Assembly (NCBI GenBank): GCA_003342895.1
Contig: PTFA01000369.1
Coordinates: 664,914-728,913, forward strand
Length of the DNA stretch: 64,000 bases
From: Casuarius casuarius
Taxonomy: Eukaryota > Chordata > Aves > Casuariiformes > Casuariidae
Reading direction: 5' to 3'
Positions 38,912 to 53,534 of the stretch are shown here, in pieces (the stretch's first letter is position 1; every line of letters begins with the position of its first letter). Under the pieces are notes generated by a model. The model was given only the letters and a program-made list of their open reading frames with translations, was not told where the DNA came from and did not search any database. Both the position numbers and the translations under genes were made by a program.

Positions 38912-41900
38912 AAATGGAGTACTTCTCCTGATGCAAAAGAACTTTTGCTCTGTAAGGAACCACTGCCACAATAGTACTTGCATGAGAAAACATACAGCAC
39001 TCGGCGCATTTGCCATCACGCAAAGCTCATGTCCGTTTCTGTAGAAATACGCGCGAGATCTCAGGGCATCCTCTCCCCCCAACCCCTTCCTTCCCTTATA
39101 ACCCTTTCAACTTCTGTGCTATAGCTAATTTTCTTGATCGGCCCTTTTAACGAGAAGTGTGTGATGTGTGTTACACCTTTTCTTCACTGCTAAAAGTTAT
39201 TTTCAGTCTCCTTTAAATTTTAGAAGGAAAGAACATTTTTTTGTGGTCAATGAAGTAAAATGCAACAGGGAAATGTAAGCTGCCTAAAAGCCTTCTAAGA
39301 TATTTAAACCATTGACCTTGATTTTTTTTTTCTTTGTTTACAAGAAGGGCTTTTTCCACTCTTCTGTCAGTGTAATGGAGTTTCAACATTATGCTCACAG
39401 AATGCTAATTTTTCCACTCATATTATTTAGATGAGCTCTAACAGGTGACAATATTTGATTCCCAAGACTTGGGGTCTTTCTAGTACTGCAGAGTTAAGAA
39501 GTTACTCAAAGTTTGAACATCTAGATCCATTTTTAAATATTGCTCTCCATGCTGAATGATACCCTCCATAAATATATTTCCTATAGATCTATTCTTCTTT
39601 CTGATGGGAATTGTACTGCAGAGACCTACTCACCTTTGAAACTAGAAAAGATATTGTAAATGACAGATACTTAAACATAATCGAATTAGAAGGGGTTATT
39701 TGTAGCCTGTGAACTTTATATATAATTGAAGTACATGTACACAATTTTCTTGTATAGCAACATCGGGAAGTAGCCATCTTCTGTATGTGAAAGGGCAAAA
39801 TATTGTAGCAGATCAGCTGAGAAATCAGATATTTTTCCAAAATTCCTGATATATCAATATTTAATTCAGAGGTAATATGATTCTCACTTTGCATTTGTTT
39901 AGAAATTTATGAGTTTATGTTTTCTCAAAGAATCTTTGGGATGTTATTCTATATTTATTTCAAACATGCAAACCAGTAGCGTCATTCTTTTCTTTTTTGT
40001 TTGTATGTTTAGCATGCAACTCTTGACAGAATCTCTCATATGTATGTACATTTATTAAACTACTAATAAGCATTTATATTAAATAAGCATTTGTGTTATC
40101 TTATACTCTTAGATACAGTGATTGTGTTATCATTTCCTAAAGAAGCTATAACTTACATGCAACTGTATGCATGTTGTAGTTGTAGATATTTTTGACAAAT
40201 GATAAATCATTTATTTATATATATTATGAAGTTATGGAGTTTTATGTCTCCAAATGCCCAAATTACTTTTGAAAGTGGATTTGTTATTCTAAATTACTCT
40301 AGAAAATTATTTGCTATACTATATGCTGGGGAATGTTCTCCAAAGTTCTTTTTTTTTTTTTTAAAAAAAAAGGTTAAACCACAATTGGTTAGTAAGAAAT
40401 TAGATATTTTGGGCATTTTGGATTTGATACAAATATTTTATTGTGCTCTTGCTCTTTCAGGCCAGAAACTAATCTGTGAAGGAAAGAGAAATTTTTTGAA
40501 ATACCTATTTTTTTTATTGTTTTGTTTTCCTGGGAGGTGATGACAGCCATCACTATGCTGTAATATTATGCTCCAGATAAAGAAAGAAGAAAATACAGTG
40601 GTCATGTAACTTTTATTTCTTAAAATGCAGATGTAAAATAAAATTCTGTCTATTAAATAATATTTTCAGTGTTCTAGTAAAGTTTTACTGAAAAGAAACC
40701 TTTTAAAATTAAGATTATTCTATGATGATGTGTCTTTAGTGGTTAAAAGGGGGTTAAAGGTTAGGTTTTATCACAGTATTTTCAAATTTTTTTATTGACC
40801 TTCTGATTTCCTGGAAATTGAATAATACTGTGCAATATACCAGTCCATAAGTACACAGATATGTTAATGGCCTGACTCCAGTAATGGTGAAATCTGTGTT
40901 GGCTGTCAAGATGTTAAAACATTTGCATCAGAACAACTACACTAAATATCAAGAAAAAAGATTGCTTACAAAATGAAAACTGCAAAATGTAGCTGTGGAA
41001 TCTTTTCTTCTGTTAAATACTTCAAACGAAGTCTGTTTACATCACATTACAGTTGGCCAGCTGTATGTCTGATTTAATAAGAGCTTTGTTTTCATCATAT
41101 AGTACTGTCACATCTATTGCTTTGAAAAATTGATGCTATTTTTTTTTTACATAATTCATAGTATAGTGGCTGCTGAGATGAGTGAAAAGTGTTTTATATT
41201 CATGGTATTACTTCTGAAACATTTTCAAGGTCAGATATTTAACTGATGCCAGATTCTAATTCTATCAATGTTGGTATGCTCATTTAGAAAAGGGAACATT
41301 TTAAAATAACTTTTTCTGCCTGAAGTGTATACAGAAAACGTTGTGAAGGCTTTACACTTGATTTATGTTGACTCTCCTACATAATGAGAACTGTTAATAT
41401 TATAATGGGTGTTTTAGTTTGAGAAGTGGCATAATTTTTAAGAGCCTTTGGGGCTATGGTCAAGGGATCCAAAATCTTTCAGAGAACAATACTTTTTTCC
41501 TGTGTATACATTTTCTTTTATGTTGGTTGATGTTTGCCTTGGGGGTGGATTTTATTTGGCTGTGTTCGACTGTCTTTGGAAGTTGGTCTGTGAGGTTTCT
41601 ACTCTCAGGGGAGCCGCCAGCCTGCTGGCACAAGAGAAATGGATGCATGCACGCCATCCAGGGTAATAGCAATCTGGTCATGCATCTTGGTCCCTTGATC
41701 TCCCAAGTGCACGTACGGGTCACTGTTTTTTCTCAGTTGTCCTGGGCTTCCCTCCAACCCCTTGGTGTGCTTGGACAGGATATCCTTAGCTCTGCCCCCA
41801 AGTCATGAAGCTACTGGCAGCAGCAGAAGAGAAATGCTCACCTTCAGCCAGGCACTCTTTGTGCATCCAGTGTCATTGGCATCAAGGGAACCATGATCGG

Positions 41901-42889
41901 GCTGGGAAAGGTCAGGGTTTGAGGGGATTTGTATTCACTAAGGTTTTCATGTAACTTTTTTTCAAGCACAGAAAAGAGCAAGGCAAACAGGCACTCAGTT
42001 AAACAGACCTGTAAGTCCTTCCTTTTTCTCTCTAGGGGATTGCATTGCATTGTGTGTGGCTTCTGAGGTTTTTACGGTACCTGGGACTGCTGTGCAAACA
42101 GGAGTGGAGTGCCTCGGTTTTAATCCATTATCTTAAAGCTACACTAGTACAACACCGACCTTACAAATCTTTGGAAAGTTGCTTTGCAGACCAGAGCATA
42201 TTTAGAAATAACAACAACAAATCTGTAAAATGGTTGAGGTCAAGCAAGCTCTGCTGGGGAAAATCCCAGTGATTTTCTGAAGATATGCAAAATGGTGACC
42301 TGCCAGCTTGGTGAGTGTATGGTGTGGTGGGTATGGAGTGTGGAGTAGATGGAGCTGGAAGGGAAAGAGGAAATTTATAAGGAAATATAAATGATAAAGT
42401 ATTCAGTATTTTTGCTTTATTATATCCTCAGTGAAACTTCAAATGGACTTGGAAAAGTTTCCTGCTTATATTTTTATTGTTAGTGTAATCCTTGTTTTAA
42501 CATACACTAGGTTCCCCCAAGAGTTGGGAATAAAAAAAAAAAAAAAAGTAACTCGCTCTGTTTATTCAACTTTGTTGAAATAGGATGATACTGTCACAGT
42601 GCTATGCACTGCCAGTGTTGGACAGATGGATTGTCTCCTGGGAGGTCTGTGCCCCTAAGCTTTAAAGGAGGATTTTAAAACTTAAATGAAGTTAACTTTC
42701 TTAAAGTTACTGCAGTATTCTAAAAAAGCAGTTCTTTTCTTCGTTTCTCACTGCATGCTTGGAGTTCTTGAAACAAAATGAGTGAAAATTATGTACAGGT
42801 ATTTGCTATGATATTAGCTATATCTTTTCTACACTACTGTCTCTAAGACCTTAGGTAAAAAAGGCACAGTAAATCATAAGAAACAGACT

Positions 42890-43425
42890 TAGAATAGAGC
42901 TGAAGAGGATAGTCTGGTCCATCTTCCTGTCCACAGGTAGCACTGACCATACCTAAATCACCCCCAACAAATGTTGTCTGCCTAACCTTTTATTTAAAAA
43001 CCTCCAGTGATGGAACTTCCATCCATCAAGCAACTTGATGTTTAGCCCAGTGTTTAGCTATCTTCTTAGTTATAGTTTTGTTGTTATTTAATTTTTAGAT
43101 TAAATATTTTCTGTGCCAAAAATTACACCCACTGTTAATTGCCCCATCCCTAGCAGAAGTGTGGTATATCTTGTTTGCGTCAGTCTTGTGTATTTGAAAG
43201 CTGATATGATGTCTCCTTGTAGTCTTCTCTAGTCTAAACAATTTCAACCTTAATATCTGCTCGTGGACCCATGTGCTTTATTGTTCCTTTGACACCTCAT
43301 TTTGCTGGTTTATAACCTTCCTGAAGAGCTATGCCCAAGAGGGAGATGGTGCTCCAGATGTGCTAATCTGAGGAGCCATCTGTAGAATGTCCTTTTTCAG
43401 GCCAGTGTGATGTTTTCCCCTACGT
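42890..43425 (-). mobile_element. CR1-like LINE fragment, antisense
   Basis: The plus strand matches the antisense 3' end of an old amniote CR1-type LINE better than the copy at 32 kb. Successive recognisable pieces are 'gtctggtccat' near 42,913, 'gtctgcctaacc' near 42,975, 'aaaacctccagtgatgga' near 42,997, 'tgatgtctccttgtag' near 43,207 and 'gtgctccagatgtg' near 43,348. They appear in the expected order with the expected spacing. No coding potential remains. The assignment is by recognition of the family consensus, and the edges are approximate. Confidence 0.7.
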
Positions 43426-46400
43426 GACTGCAGATATATTGTGAAAACAGTTCCCAAGGTCATTTCTGACTGTACTGCTAAACTGTTAAAACTAGCATTC
43501 TCACAAATATTCCTAAGTGTATGGTCCGAAAGTTAAAATTTCCAGGGATGAATCCTAGTAGGAATGGAGGGGGCATTGTGCAACTCACTTCTGGAGGCTA
43601 AGATAGTTTGTAAGCATGAATTCTGGCTGCTCTGAACCAGTTGGCCTAAGTTTCTGGGAACATTTCCAGGATCACTTAATTTGCTAGTATAGATACTATG
43701 ACTACCATTGATTAATTGTTCTTAATAGTGGGAACATATATTCTGTTTCCATTTAAGTGTTCTAGTTTCTCATCAGATAGTTTTGTGGTGAAAAAAACAG
43801 ATGTGACAGATGATTTCCTTGAAAAAGTGTAGGTTAACTTTGTTGTTGTTGTTACTGATATCCCCAGGAAAAGTATTCTGTTTTGTACTACTTGCTGAGG
43901 ATTCAGAGCTTCTTTTTATTGTTGGGGTTTTTTCTCAGTTGTTTTTCCTTAATTGAAAGTGGTTGAAAAAAAATATGTTTTTGTAGTGGATGTTTTTTCA
44001 TGGGAGAGGACATGGAGAGAGGATGCCTCTCTTCCTCAGGTCAATGTCCAAGTTAATATGTTGTTTGACTATCTAAGGAATTTCTCTATCTCAGAAAAAA
44101 TGTAATGGCCAAAACATTTTTAGTTAGCTTATTTACAATATCCTTGAAATATTAGTTCAAGGGAGATGTTTTAGTTCTCTCTTGTTGAGAAATATGCAAA
44201 AGTCTCGAGTCCTCGCTCCTCCTCATCTTTGACTGCCTCTATTATTGCAAGAAAGGAAAAGTCAAATAATTTATACTCACAACATCATGTATGTTTGTTG
44301 CATAAATGAATCTTTATGTTTTCAACTCATAGTGGCTCAGTTTTATCCTACATGTGTTTTTTTTTTAATGGATTGTGTATCTTGACGTTCTGATATGCCT
44401 TTATATTTAACCACTTGGTCAGGCTCCATTTCTGAATTTTGTTGCTTGGTTGAGGGTTTGCTTGGACTAAACCTACACATGCTTAGAATCTTTTGGGAAA
44501 GGAAGAAACAAGAAACAATTGTTACCGTGACTTATTCTTTGAAAAGTACAGTTGTGATATTTGATATCTTTATTGAAGTCCTAATTCCCAGGGTCTTCCT
44601 TCTGAGTTTTTAAAAAGAAATCCTTATGTGTGCATGTAAAACCTGAGAAATTTGAACTTAAAAGGCATGAGAGAACACAAGCACATAGAAGAAATTTAGA
44701 ATTACTTTATTTTCAAAATAATTTTTAAAGTGGTTTTATGAGTGTATGGGACTTGGCTAATAGTTTTAGAATGACTGAGATGAGGAATGCGGAAAAATAA
44801 TGTGATGCATAATGTAACCAAATACTCTGTAAAATGAGAAGCATACAATGAATAGATCATTGTACTTGGACAGTAGTGATGACAGAACATTTATTGTATT
44901 ATTCTCCATTGTATGCTTTCTCCAGACGTAAGCTGAAGGTTGAAAGCATTCAGCTATCAAAGCTGATAATGAAATCCAGTCCTCAGGGAACGTCCACTCA
45001 AGAAAATTGAAGCAGAGAAGGTCTTATTAGAGTGCGCATGTGAAAACAGACGAAAAACGGTGCTACTAGTATCGCTGTGCATGATAGTGAGATTTTCTGG
45101 CATTCATGAATCACATTGCTCTGATTAGAGCTGGACATGGATTTGCTGTCCTGTAATATTTTTGCCTCTTAATATCAGAGGAAACAAAGACCTTTAAAAA
45201 CGAGGAGTTGGAGAGAGACCCCGCCTCCCTCCTGCTATTGACCTTTTTGTGGAGTATGAAGTACTACAGGGTTTGGTGACCTGCCCCATCTCATTTAGGC
45301 TAGAGACTGGAGATTATGAGCTGGTACCTTGTTTTGCTATCTGTCAGCAAATGGATATTTCTGGGTCCTGCAAGACACGTCAGTGATGATAACTTTTTTT
45401 GTTCTTTAACTTAATGTTTAGAGTGTTTGTGTAGGGTGATCTGTTCCATGCTGCTCTATTTTATAAATGTGCAAAAAAGCACCTTAATCACCAACCTATG
45501 GCTGTTCTGAAGTGGGTATCCCTTAGTCTCTATGATTAATGTAGATCCCTTTGTATAAATAGGTAGTAAAAATAAAGTAAATACAGCTGGTATTCCCAGG
45601 TTTCATGCAGATGTCCTAGCAGCTGAACTAGTGGTTGTTTTCTTCAATGACTCTCTCTGTCTCTGTCTCTCCTTTTAAAGATTTGTCCTGACACAAAGTA
45701 TGAAAGTGTGTGTGTGTTGGGTAGAGGGGAAATCCAGACAAGAAAACCACTTTCCAGGTATATGTATGTTCTGGCATATTTTGACTGATCAACGGCCTTT
45801 AGTGGAAGAATACGTGTCCAGAATCTGCCTGTCTGCTTTTGGCCATTAGTTTCTTTTCGCTTTGTACAGCCGCTCCTTCTGATCATGATCGTCAGAGTAA
45901 CTGAGAACAGATGTGAAGATACTAGTATTTTCTGGTCTCCTTGGTTGACAGACACCACAGTAGGATTTTTTTGCTCTGCAGTTCTTAGCTGCTAACACTG
46001 TAGTGCTACCAACACCGCTAAACAACAGAGCTGCTTCAATGTTAGTCCTTAGAGAAGGAGGCACCTAAACTGATGCAATCCCTACTCTCCTGTCCTTTGG
46101 GAGGAAGAGTCTGCTGTCCTTGAGATGAACCCTATACACCACTACAAAGGGGAAGAGGGAGGGGAAGTCTCATCTCATTCATTTCTAGTACTTCCTGAAT
46201 GTATATTTGCTTTTGGTTACGTACAGAATAAATTGTACTTGCGGTCTTTGTGGTCTTCAGAGAGCAAGAAGCAAGAGTGGTTTTTTACTCCTTGCGCACA
46301 GAGTACTCTCACTTCATAATTTTTTTGCTTATCACCAGTCTGTTCTGAATCTTCTGACAAAGTTCAAATTCTCTTTTGCGACTTGATAACAAGTTATTAG

Positions 46401-49400
46401 TTTTTGAGAATGTTTTGGGTTTGCTACTTTATTACTCGGTTGTGATTGGTAAGAAGTTTCCACAGATAGAAGACTTTACTTTTCACTTCTTTATCTGTTC
46501 TTGGAAGGAGTTTAGAGTAACTTTTGGGAGCAGCTGATATTTTGCCTGGAGTAAAGACTACATGCCATATATATTTTAGCAGTATACAATTGAAGGTATA
46601 AATAAAGGAAGACAACAGTTTATTTATTTGTATGAATTTATTTGTATAAAATAACATGCATAGATAAGAATAAGCTCTACATACATTAAATTGGAATAAT
46701 CAATCATCTTTTTATGATCTCAAACTACCTCTCAAATAATTATTGCACTTCCCAGCACACATGGGATATCATTTAATAATAACTTATTGGTATTTCTGCT
46801 GTTGAAATGAGAAGCATACAAGTTTTATGAGGCAAAGTGGCATTTCCTAAGCGGAAATGCTGAACTTGCGGTAGATCCAGAAGGAATGTCCAGTCTTGAC
46901 TTAGAGTTGAGAGTTGTATTTAACCTCTGATTTTGCTGAGCTGAGTAAGTGTAATTTATTTTAAATGTTTTCTATAGAACAGTACTGCTGATAAGAACCT
47001 TAATCTACTGGCTCTCTTGGTAATTTTTATTAAAATACCAATGGATAATTCCTTAACACAGTAAGGTGGCTGTATAGCATGGAGAAATAATTGTGAAGGT
47101 TATGCAGTTTTTAAGGAGAATCTCCACATGTATAGCTACAACAGTCTTACCTGAGAGTTATGCACAGTTGGGTCCGTTCTGCATCAAACGTTCTCCTGGG
47201 TATCTTGGAGCAGGTCCCAAAGATCATCATGTCAGCTGGAGCTGCCTGTCTCTGCTGGGATCTCACCTGGGGGCTGCTACCACATTGCCCTTGAAGAGGT
47301 TAAAGCACAGTATTTTTGTTTTATCCTTTGCCTGGGGGAAGGGATGGATGGCAGTCAGAGAAGCTGGGAGGGGAGGGAGGGGACCTATGCCCCTGATCTC
47401 AGCCAGATTTCCTATTAGGCTGGTGTGGTGAAATCTTTGTCCCAGGAAAGTCACTGATTGATAGGACTCAGGGTTTCACCCTGGGTACAGCGAGAGCAGG
47501 GTTTGGGGACTGTGCTAACTTGTCCTGAAGGGGGAAGAAAGGAAAGCTATTTACTGCAGGAGAGCTTAACAATATTTTACTGACAACTAGCTTAGATGAA
47601 GTTGCTTTTACATATTGAAATCTGATAAGATCCAAACATTTTAGTTGTTTTCCTTTTCTAATTGTGTCAGATAGTTTACTGTTTTCTTCCACTTGTGTTT
47701 CCATCGGGCAAGGAAGAGGGAATGCAGCTCCCACAGCTGCAGATCTTCCATCTTTACCTTCATCTCTGTAGCTTTGGTGTGGAGTTCTATGCATCACTGA
47801 TAAATTATAGAAAGATACGGCGCAATTTCTTAAGTTTCTTATATACCATATGATATTTTTCAAATGGCTGTAGGATGAAAGTAGCTAAGAAGTATATCCT
47901 AGTCTTGTCTTTACTAGATGTAAAAGAACTGTTTGATGGATATTGGCTCTTTTTCTGTACTTAGTGTTGAAAGCTAAGTTGCCATTCCTTTTGTTATCCG
48001 ACTGTGTAACCATTTGAAATTTTGTGGAAAGGTGGTATAGTAGTGGAATTGTACAAGAACTTGAAATAACTTTTGAAGTAATTACTGACAGCTGGATAAA
48101 AATGTACTTTGTTTCAGCTTCAGAAATGTAACGAAGCTGTTAAACTTTTAAACTCCTGATATTACTCTAATTCCTTTGCTTTATAGCTGGGCAAATAACA
48201 GCTACAGTAACTGTTGTAGTTTTATTCTTTTAACTGAATGATGTGATTACTTAATACTTTTTTTAATAGAAAAGTTGAAATGTATTGCATTAAAGAAAAG
48301 TGACATATTAATAACTTGGAGATATCAGTTTCACTTCGCAGTGCCTACTTTGGGTCCTCATGGACTAATGCATCTTAACTTCAAAGCGGTTTCCTTAGGA
48401 TCCAAGAATGGAGCTTGATTGTGACTTCAGCATTAAAGATTGCTTCTGACTTTGATAATTCCTTACATGCAGGGACAGCTCTCATGTTCACTCTTTCACT
48501 GAAGTGATTGCATGGACTGATTGTGTGGGTGGTAGCGTTTGAAAATAAATGCTCTGTCAGAACATTGCACCTGATCAAAATTGTTTCTATTTTTCAAAAC
48601 AACATACAGGATAAAGGATGGGCATAAATTCTGTATCTGGTAATGATCTCATATTCATTCAAAACAGAACAATATTACCCTCCATTTCAGAATCAAAGGG
48701 GCTAACATTTTATTAGTAGAAGTCACGCTAGGCTGTTCCTCTTGTGTGAAATAGAAATTGCTCATATATATTTTGCTTTGTTGGAAAAGACTAGGGCTAG
48801 ATTTCCTCTTTCAAGCCCATTCAGTGAGGAAAAACATTCACTAGGCAGGATTACCTCTGCTTGTAGCTTGAGTGTTATTTATCTTCCTAACTAGAAGTTA
48901 TGGTAGGAGGAAAAGGGATGAGGGAGAATGAATCATCTCTTGCTACTGTAAGGTCTCTAGCCAGTGATATGAGCACAAACTGTTTCCTTGAAGGTGGGGT
49001 TAACCATGCCTAAAATGGGATTTAACCATCCTTAAGGTGTCCGTTTGGATGTGAGAGTCAATTATCTCTTAAACTCAATTTTAATATTTAGCAGAAAGAA
49101 AATTCTAGTGTCTTTACAATTATAGCCTATTTTACTAGGTTTGATTCTGCTGTTGTGTACCTTCACTTACGATGTCTGTGACTTTAATTAACAGCTCAGC
49201 ACTTGGCACTTACCTGAGATGTTAATATGGTCATTGCTGCTGCAAAGTTCATACAGTGGTGTCAGTCAGGTGCCTTCATCTCTGTCGGGTATGTGAAATC
49301 TCAGGTCTAGAAAAGTGTCGACGAGCCATCTCCTGACATGTTTGTAGTTGGTTCCTATTCCAGTTTGAGTTCTATGGAAAAGCATTGATCCCTAATTCCT

Positions 49401-51239
49401 TTAAAACAAACTCCTGTGCAACTCTGGGTAGTGCTGGAAGTTCCTCTGTTTCCTTGAGAGAGTTTGCAGTCTGTTTCAAACTAGCATTTTTTTTCTCACG
49501 CTTCATATACTTAAAACTGTGGTACTCTGTGAACACTGAATGCAAAAAAGGGTATTTCATTTCACAAATCTGTTTGATTGTTTAATTCTTCAATAACCTG
49601 CTCTTTCCATCCTTCTAGTTAGATATCATTTTCTTCTCCGTTTTTACAGGAAGAGGTTTTCTATGGTTTTTTTTATATATTTTAAACTATACAAGTGGAA
49701 GAAGAGATGCTTATTAAGGCTAAGCATAGCCAGCAAATCCTTTGTGTAACATGCATAACAAGATTTATTTATTTTTTATCAACAATGACAATTTTCCCTA
49801 CATCATATCATCATCATCATGTTATAAACTTACTGCAGCATAAATGAATTGAGATAGCCAATCCTTAGCTGCTTTAATTATCTTAATGGTTTTTGTAGCT
49901 AGGACTTTGGATGGTTCTGGGATTGGTGATGGGAGAGGCTTTCTATGTCTAACCAGAAATACCTACTTCTTAGGCTACTCAAAAAGAGTTGGGTGTTTCT
50001 CGTTTCACTATTCTGTGGGTACATGCCTACATCTTTAAAACAATTCATCCTGTCTTTTCTTCAGGAATCTGAAGAATTTGTTGTGATAGTTGGAGAAGGC
50101 TTAACCTCTTCAGTGTAATGCCAGACTGAGCCGACATTGCATTGTCTACCTCAAAGCAGAGAAAAGGGGTATTCTTTGTTAGTGATATGATCTATATATA
50201 GATCTACCTATACTGGGTTAAAATTTGTATACTAACCTTCAGCTTTTCTTCATAACTGTCTATTGGTGCACATTTGAAGACTAGCTTGAGACTATAGACC
50301 ATAGAAAATCCCATTCCAAGTTAATGATGTGGATTTCCATCGTTAAGTTTAATGTCAGAAAACTTCATCCATTTGCTGTATTGATTTGCTAATGAAAGCA
50401 TTTCTGTATGCTCTTGTGAGTGTTGTTACTTGTTTTGTTCATTGGCACAGCTCAAAACGCAGGGTGATATGGAGGTGATAGCTATTCTCAACAAGACTGT
50501 TTCTAATTCGTTAGGTCTTAAGCTCCACATCCAAGTTTGTTTGGAAGATCCTTTTTCTGAAGAATCCCTATTTTCTCAGTTTTCTCTGCTTTCTAATAAA
50601 AAGGAAGTGAAATTGAAAGAAAATATGGAATTGTTTGTAGGCTATCAGTTCCGCAATTAAGAAAATACAGCTTCTGTGACTAGCTGCATTTGTCAACAAG
50701 AATTTCCTAATAAATACAGCTCCTCCAGCCTACACATCAGATTAGTGTCCACTTAGCAGAAATCANTTTGATTTCTGCCTTTTGAACCTGATAATGACTA
50801 GAAGCTTCTGAAATTTTATTTTACACAGAGAAAGAATCTCTTGTCTTTTCACACCTTCTCCTTTAGGTAAGCATTCTGGGTTACTCTTTGAAATTCTCTA
50901 TTATTAGGATGATGCCTTGTTTGAAATGGCTGCATGAGAAGGGAGTAGATCTTTGAGGCAGTGAGTTATGGACGCCATGTCTTTCAGTGGGGACGGTCGT
51001 GGCTTATCTCTGCTTGCACAAGCTGAGTTGAGGCTTCTATATGCTTTCTGAAGAATGGATTCTTTTAAACCAAATCCATTTGTGAACCTTCCTTTTCTTT
51101 TTGACTACCTTTGTCTTTTTTTCATAAAACGATTGCATCGGAGTTAACATTCATGAAAAGTGATGATTATCAACAGGGTTTTTTTCCATAATTTCTCTGA
51201 TGTCTGATCATCATGTTTCACTGATCGAGGAAGAAGCAA

Positions 51240-51358
51240 GAACACTGCATTTTGTCATGCCTGGGTTTCCAGATAAGAGAGAGGGAGAGAGAGAACGAGA
51301 GAGAATGAATGAGAACACTGCATTTTGCAATGTTCTGGTTTCCAGATGAGAGAGAGAA
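51240..51358. repeat. Tandem duplication, about 73-bp unit, with GA-rich ends
   Basis: The block starting AACACTGCATTTTG at 51,241 recurs at 51,314 with several mismatches. Both copies continue through GGTTTCCAGAT and end in a GA-rich run. It is a local duplication that has diverged moderately and sits next to a (GA)n tract that probably promoted it. Confidence 0.85.
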
Positions 51359-53514
51359 ACAACAACAAAGAAAGGCAGATCTGAAGCTTTGAATTCATGA
51401 TCTTCTCAAAGAAGGGCAGGCAAACTCACTGTGAACTCATGCATCACTGCATTAAAACTTGAATCAAAAATTCAAGTCCTCTCTTTGTCTTGCTTGGAAG
51501 TTTACAAACCAGTTCTTTAGCAAGGTGTTGAGAGCTGCAAGACCTGCCCTTAAGTAGCATCTCTGAGCATGGAGAATACATGTTGAAATTGCTGCCTGTC
51601 CAGGCACTCTGCCTTTTTCCCCTCCTTTCTTCCTCCTGCAGCTGAAGAAAATAGTAGGGATAAGGAGAAAGTCTCTCAAGCCGAATAGTACATAATAGCT
51701 TCTTAATACAGAGCATACATGGGTTTGTGTGACATACAGGCACATCTACACTGTCATGCACCTGATCCCTCTAGAATCTCCCTGTGTCCTTAATCAGGTC
51801 CTCCAAGGGGAGGAAAGAATGATCTCCTACATTAGTGGATGACTCAGAATAAGAAAAGCCAATTACATAAAAATGTAAAGGGAATAACTTTCTTGAGAAT
51901 GCTGCAAAGAGGTGGAGTTTTTCAGCCTTCTCCTCTGCTGTAAAGAATTTATAGAGCCAATGAAGTAGAATTGCGAAATACTTCTGAGAGGAAGTGCCCT
52001 TTATCGTGGCTGACCTTCCTGTAGTGAGGCAACAGTGTTTGCCATTGCCTTTGCATTTTTGCAAATCCAATACTTTTTGGTAGTAGTATAGCCAGCAGGG
52101 TTTATACAAATATTTCCAAAAAATCATAGAGTGAAATCACTTTTCCTTCTGGAGAAGTAAACAGTTAAGATGGAAAAAGTTAGGAGAGGGTGCTGGTAGA
52201 GGGAGTTGGAGAATTATGGAAATTGAGGCATGACTCAGAGCAGTCTTCTAAGATTATGGAAAGAGAAATGATCTTTTACCACCTCTGAGAACTGTGGGAA
52301 CTTGTGTCAGAATCTTAGTAAGATTCTACCCTCTCACCCTCCTCGTTTTTAAATTTCTTTAACTGTGAACATTTATTAAAATTTGAGAGGCTTCAAATTG
52401 CACAGCATTTCACCTGTTCCTGCTTATGTTATAAAGTGGCCTTAACTCCAGAAAGGAGTCACTTTTTTTTTTTTAATGTTCCTAATAAATGCTGTTACCG
52501 CATTGCTGCCCTGTGGCCTTTTCCTAGCTGCTCTATTGTCTTACATACAACTCTCAAGTTTTACTCCCTTTTAGCAAGTTGAAGAGTCTTGATCATAGGT
52601 TTTGGCATCCTATTCCCCCCTCCCCTCCAGTACAGTCAAAATATCAGCATGGAAATGACTGAGGCTGCTCTCTTGTGCCTCTATATTTTGTTTTCTAAAT
52701 GCACCAGTTGATGGAAATTCTGCTATCTGTGATGCTCTTATTTCTTCTATACCCACAGAAGTTAGTGATTTATTTGTGGGTTCTGACTCTACTATAGCAT
52801 GGAGTTATAGGAGCATATAGTTTGAGTTTCTTATAGTGCTGGACGAAGGAAGGTGCTGCTATCTGAAAGGGAACTGATTTCTGCGCATTGGTGAAATGCT
52901 GGCAGTATGATCAAAGTGCCTGTATCAAACTTCCCTCTCACCTGCAAGCATGAGGCAAGAGAAGCTCTCCAGCTACATTTGCCTTTTAAGCAAAACAAGC
53001 AAATTGTTTTTTTCATAGCTGTATCTAAAGAGAAAGGAAAAAATATTTCGTGATGAAGGTTAGGTTAAGGCACGTGTTGCTGTAAGCTTTTTATGCCTGA
53101 TTACAGAAATAAGTCCAGAATACAGAATAATTCAGAAAGAAAAGAGGTAAACACCTTCCATAGGACTGTCTGGAGAGTTCTACCCCATTCTACACCACTT
53201 TAATTGAGATGCTTCACTAGCTATTCAGGTGTATTGTCAATAGCTGGAAAAAGACAAACTGAGTAGCACTTGAATGAACTTTATAACCCAACGAATATGG
53301 AGCAATGCAGTGTCTATGTATAATGTATGGACACTTGCATTTCATGCAGTAAGCATATGTATGTGTTGTTTAGGTCATTAAGCCAGCACAGGTCAGTTTT
53401 CTTACAACAGGTGTATTATTTGCAGAACTGGTCAAACTTTATTTTGCTTGTATTTTATTCAAAATAAGATTATATTCTTTAAATAAAAGAATTTTGCAGT
53501 GCACCTTCATATGG

Positions 53515-53534
53515 TTTCATAGATTCATAGATTT
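53515..53534 (-). repeat. Possible CR1 3'-terminal repeat remnant
   Basis: Two overlapping copies of TTCATAGA read like the antisense of the short terminal repeats found at the 3' end of CR1 elements. The sequence to the right is not clearly CR1, so this may be chance. Confidence 0.25.

Larger units (their letters stand above)
32701..42885. other. AT-rich noncoding host DNA
   Basis: No gene is recognised. Very AT-rich blocks (about 34,400-36,700 and 38,300-41,400) alternate with unremarkable sequence. Simple repeats are listed separately. A small CpG cluster lies at 39,000-39,060. Open frames of up to about 129 codons (41,419-41,808) have no domain signature. Confidence 0.65.

Noticed and set aside
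50430..50660. 76-codon frame with protein-like composition, possible exon
   Set aside because: There is no recognisable domain, no convincing donor, and no adjacent exon. It is kept only as a remark in the region entry.
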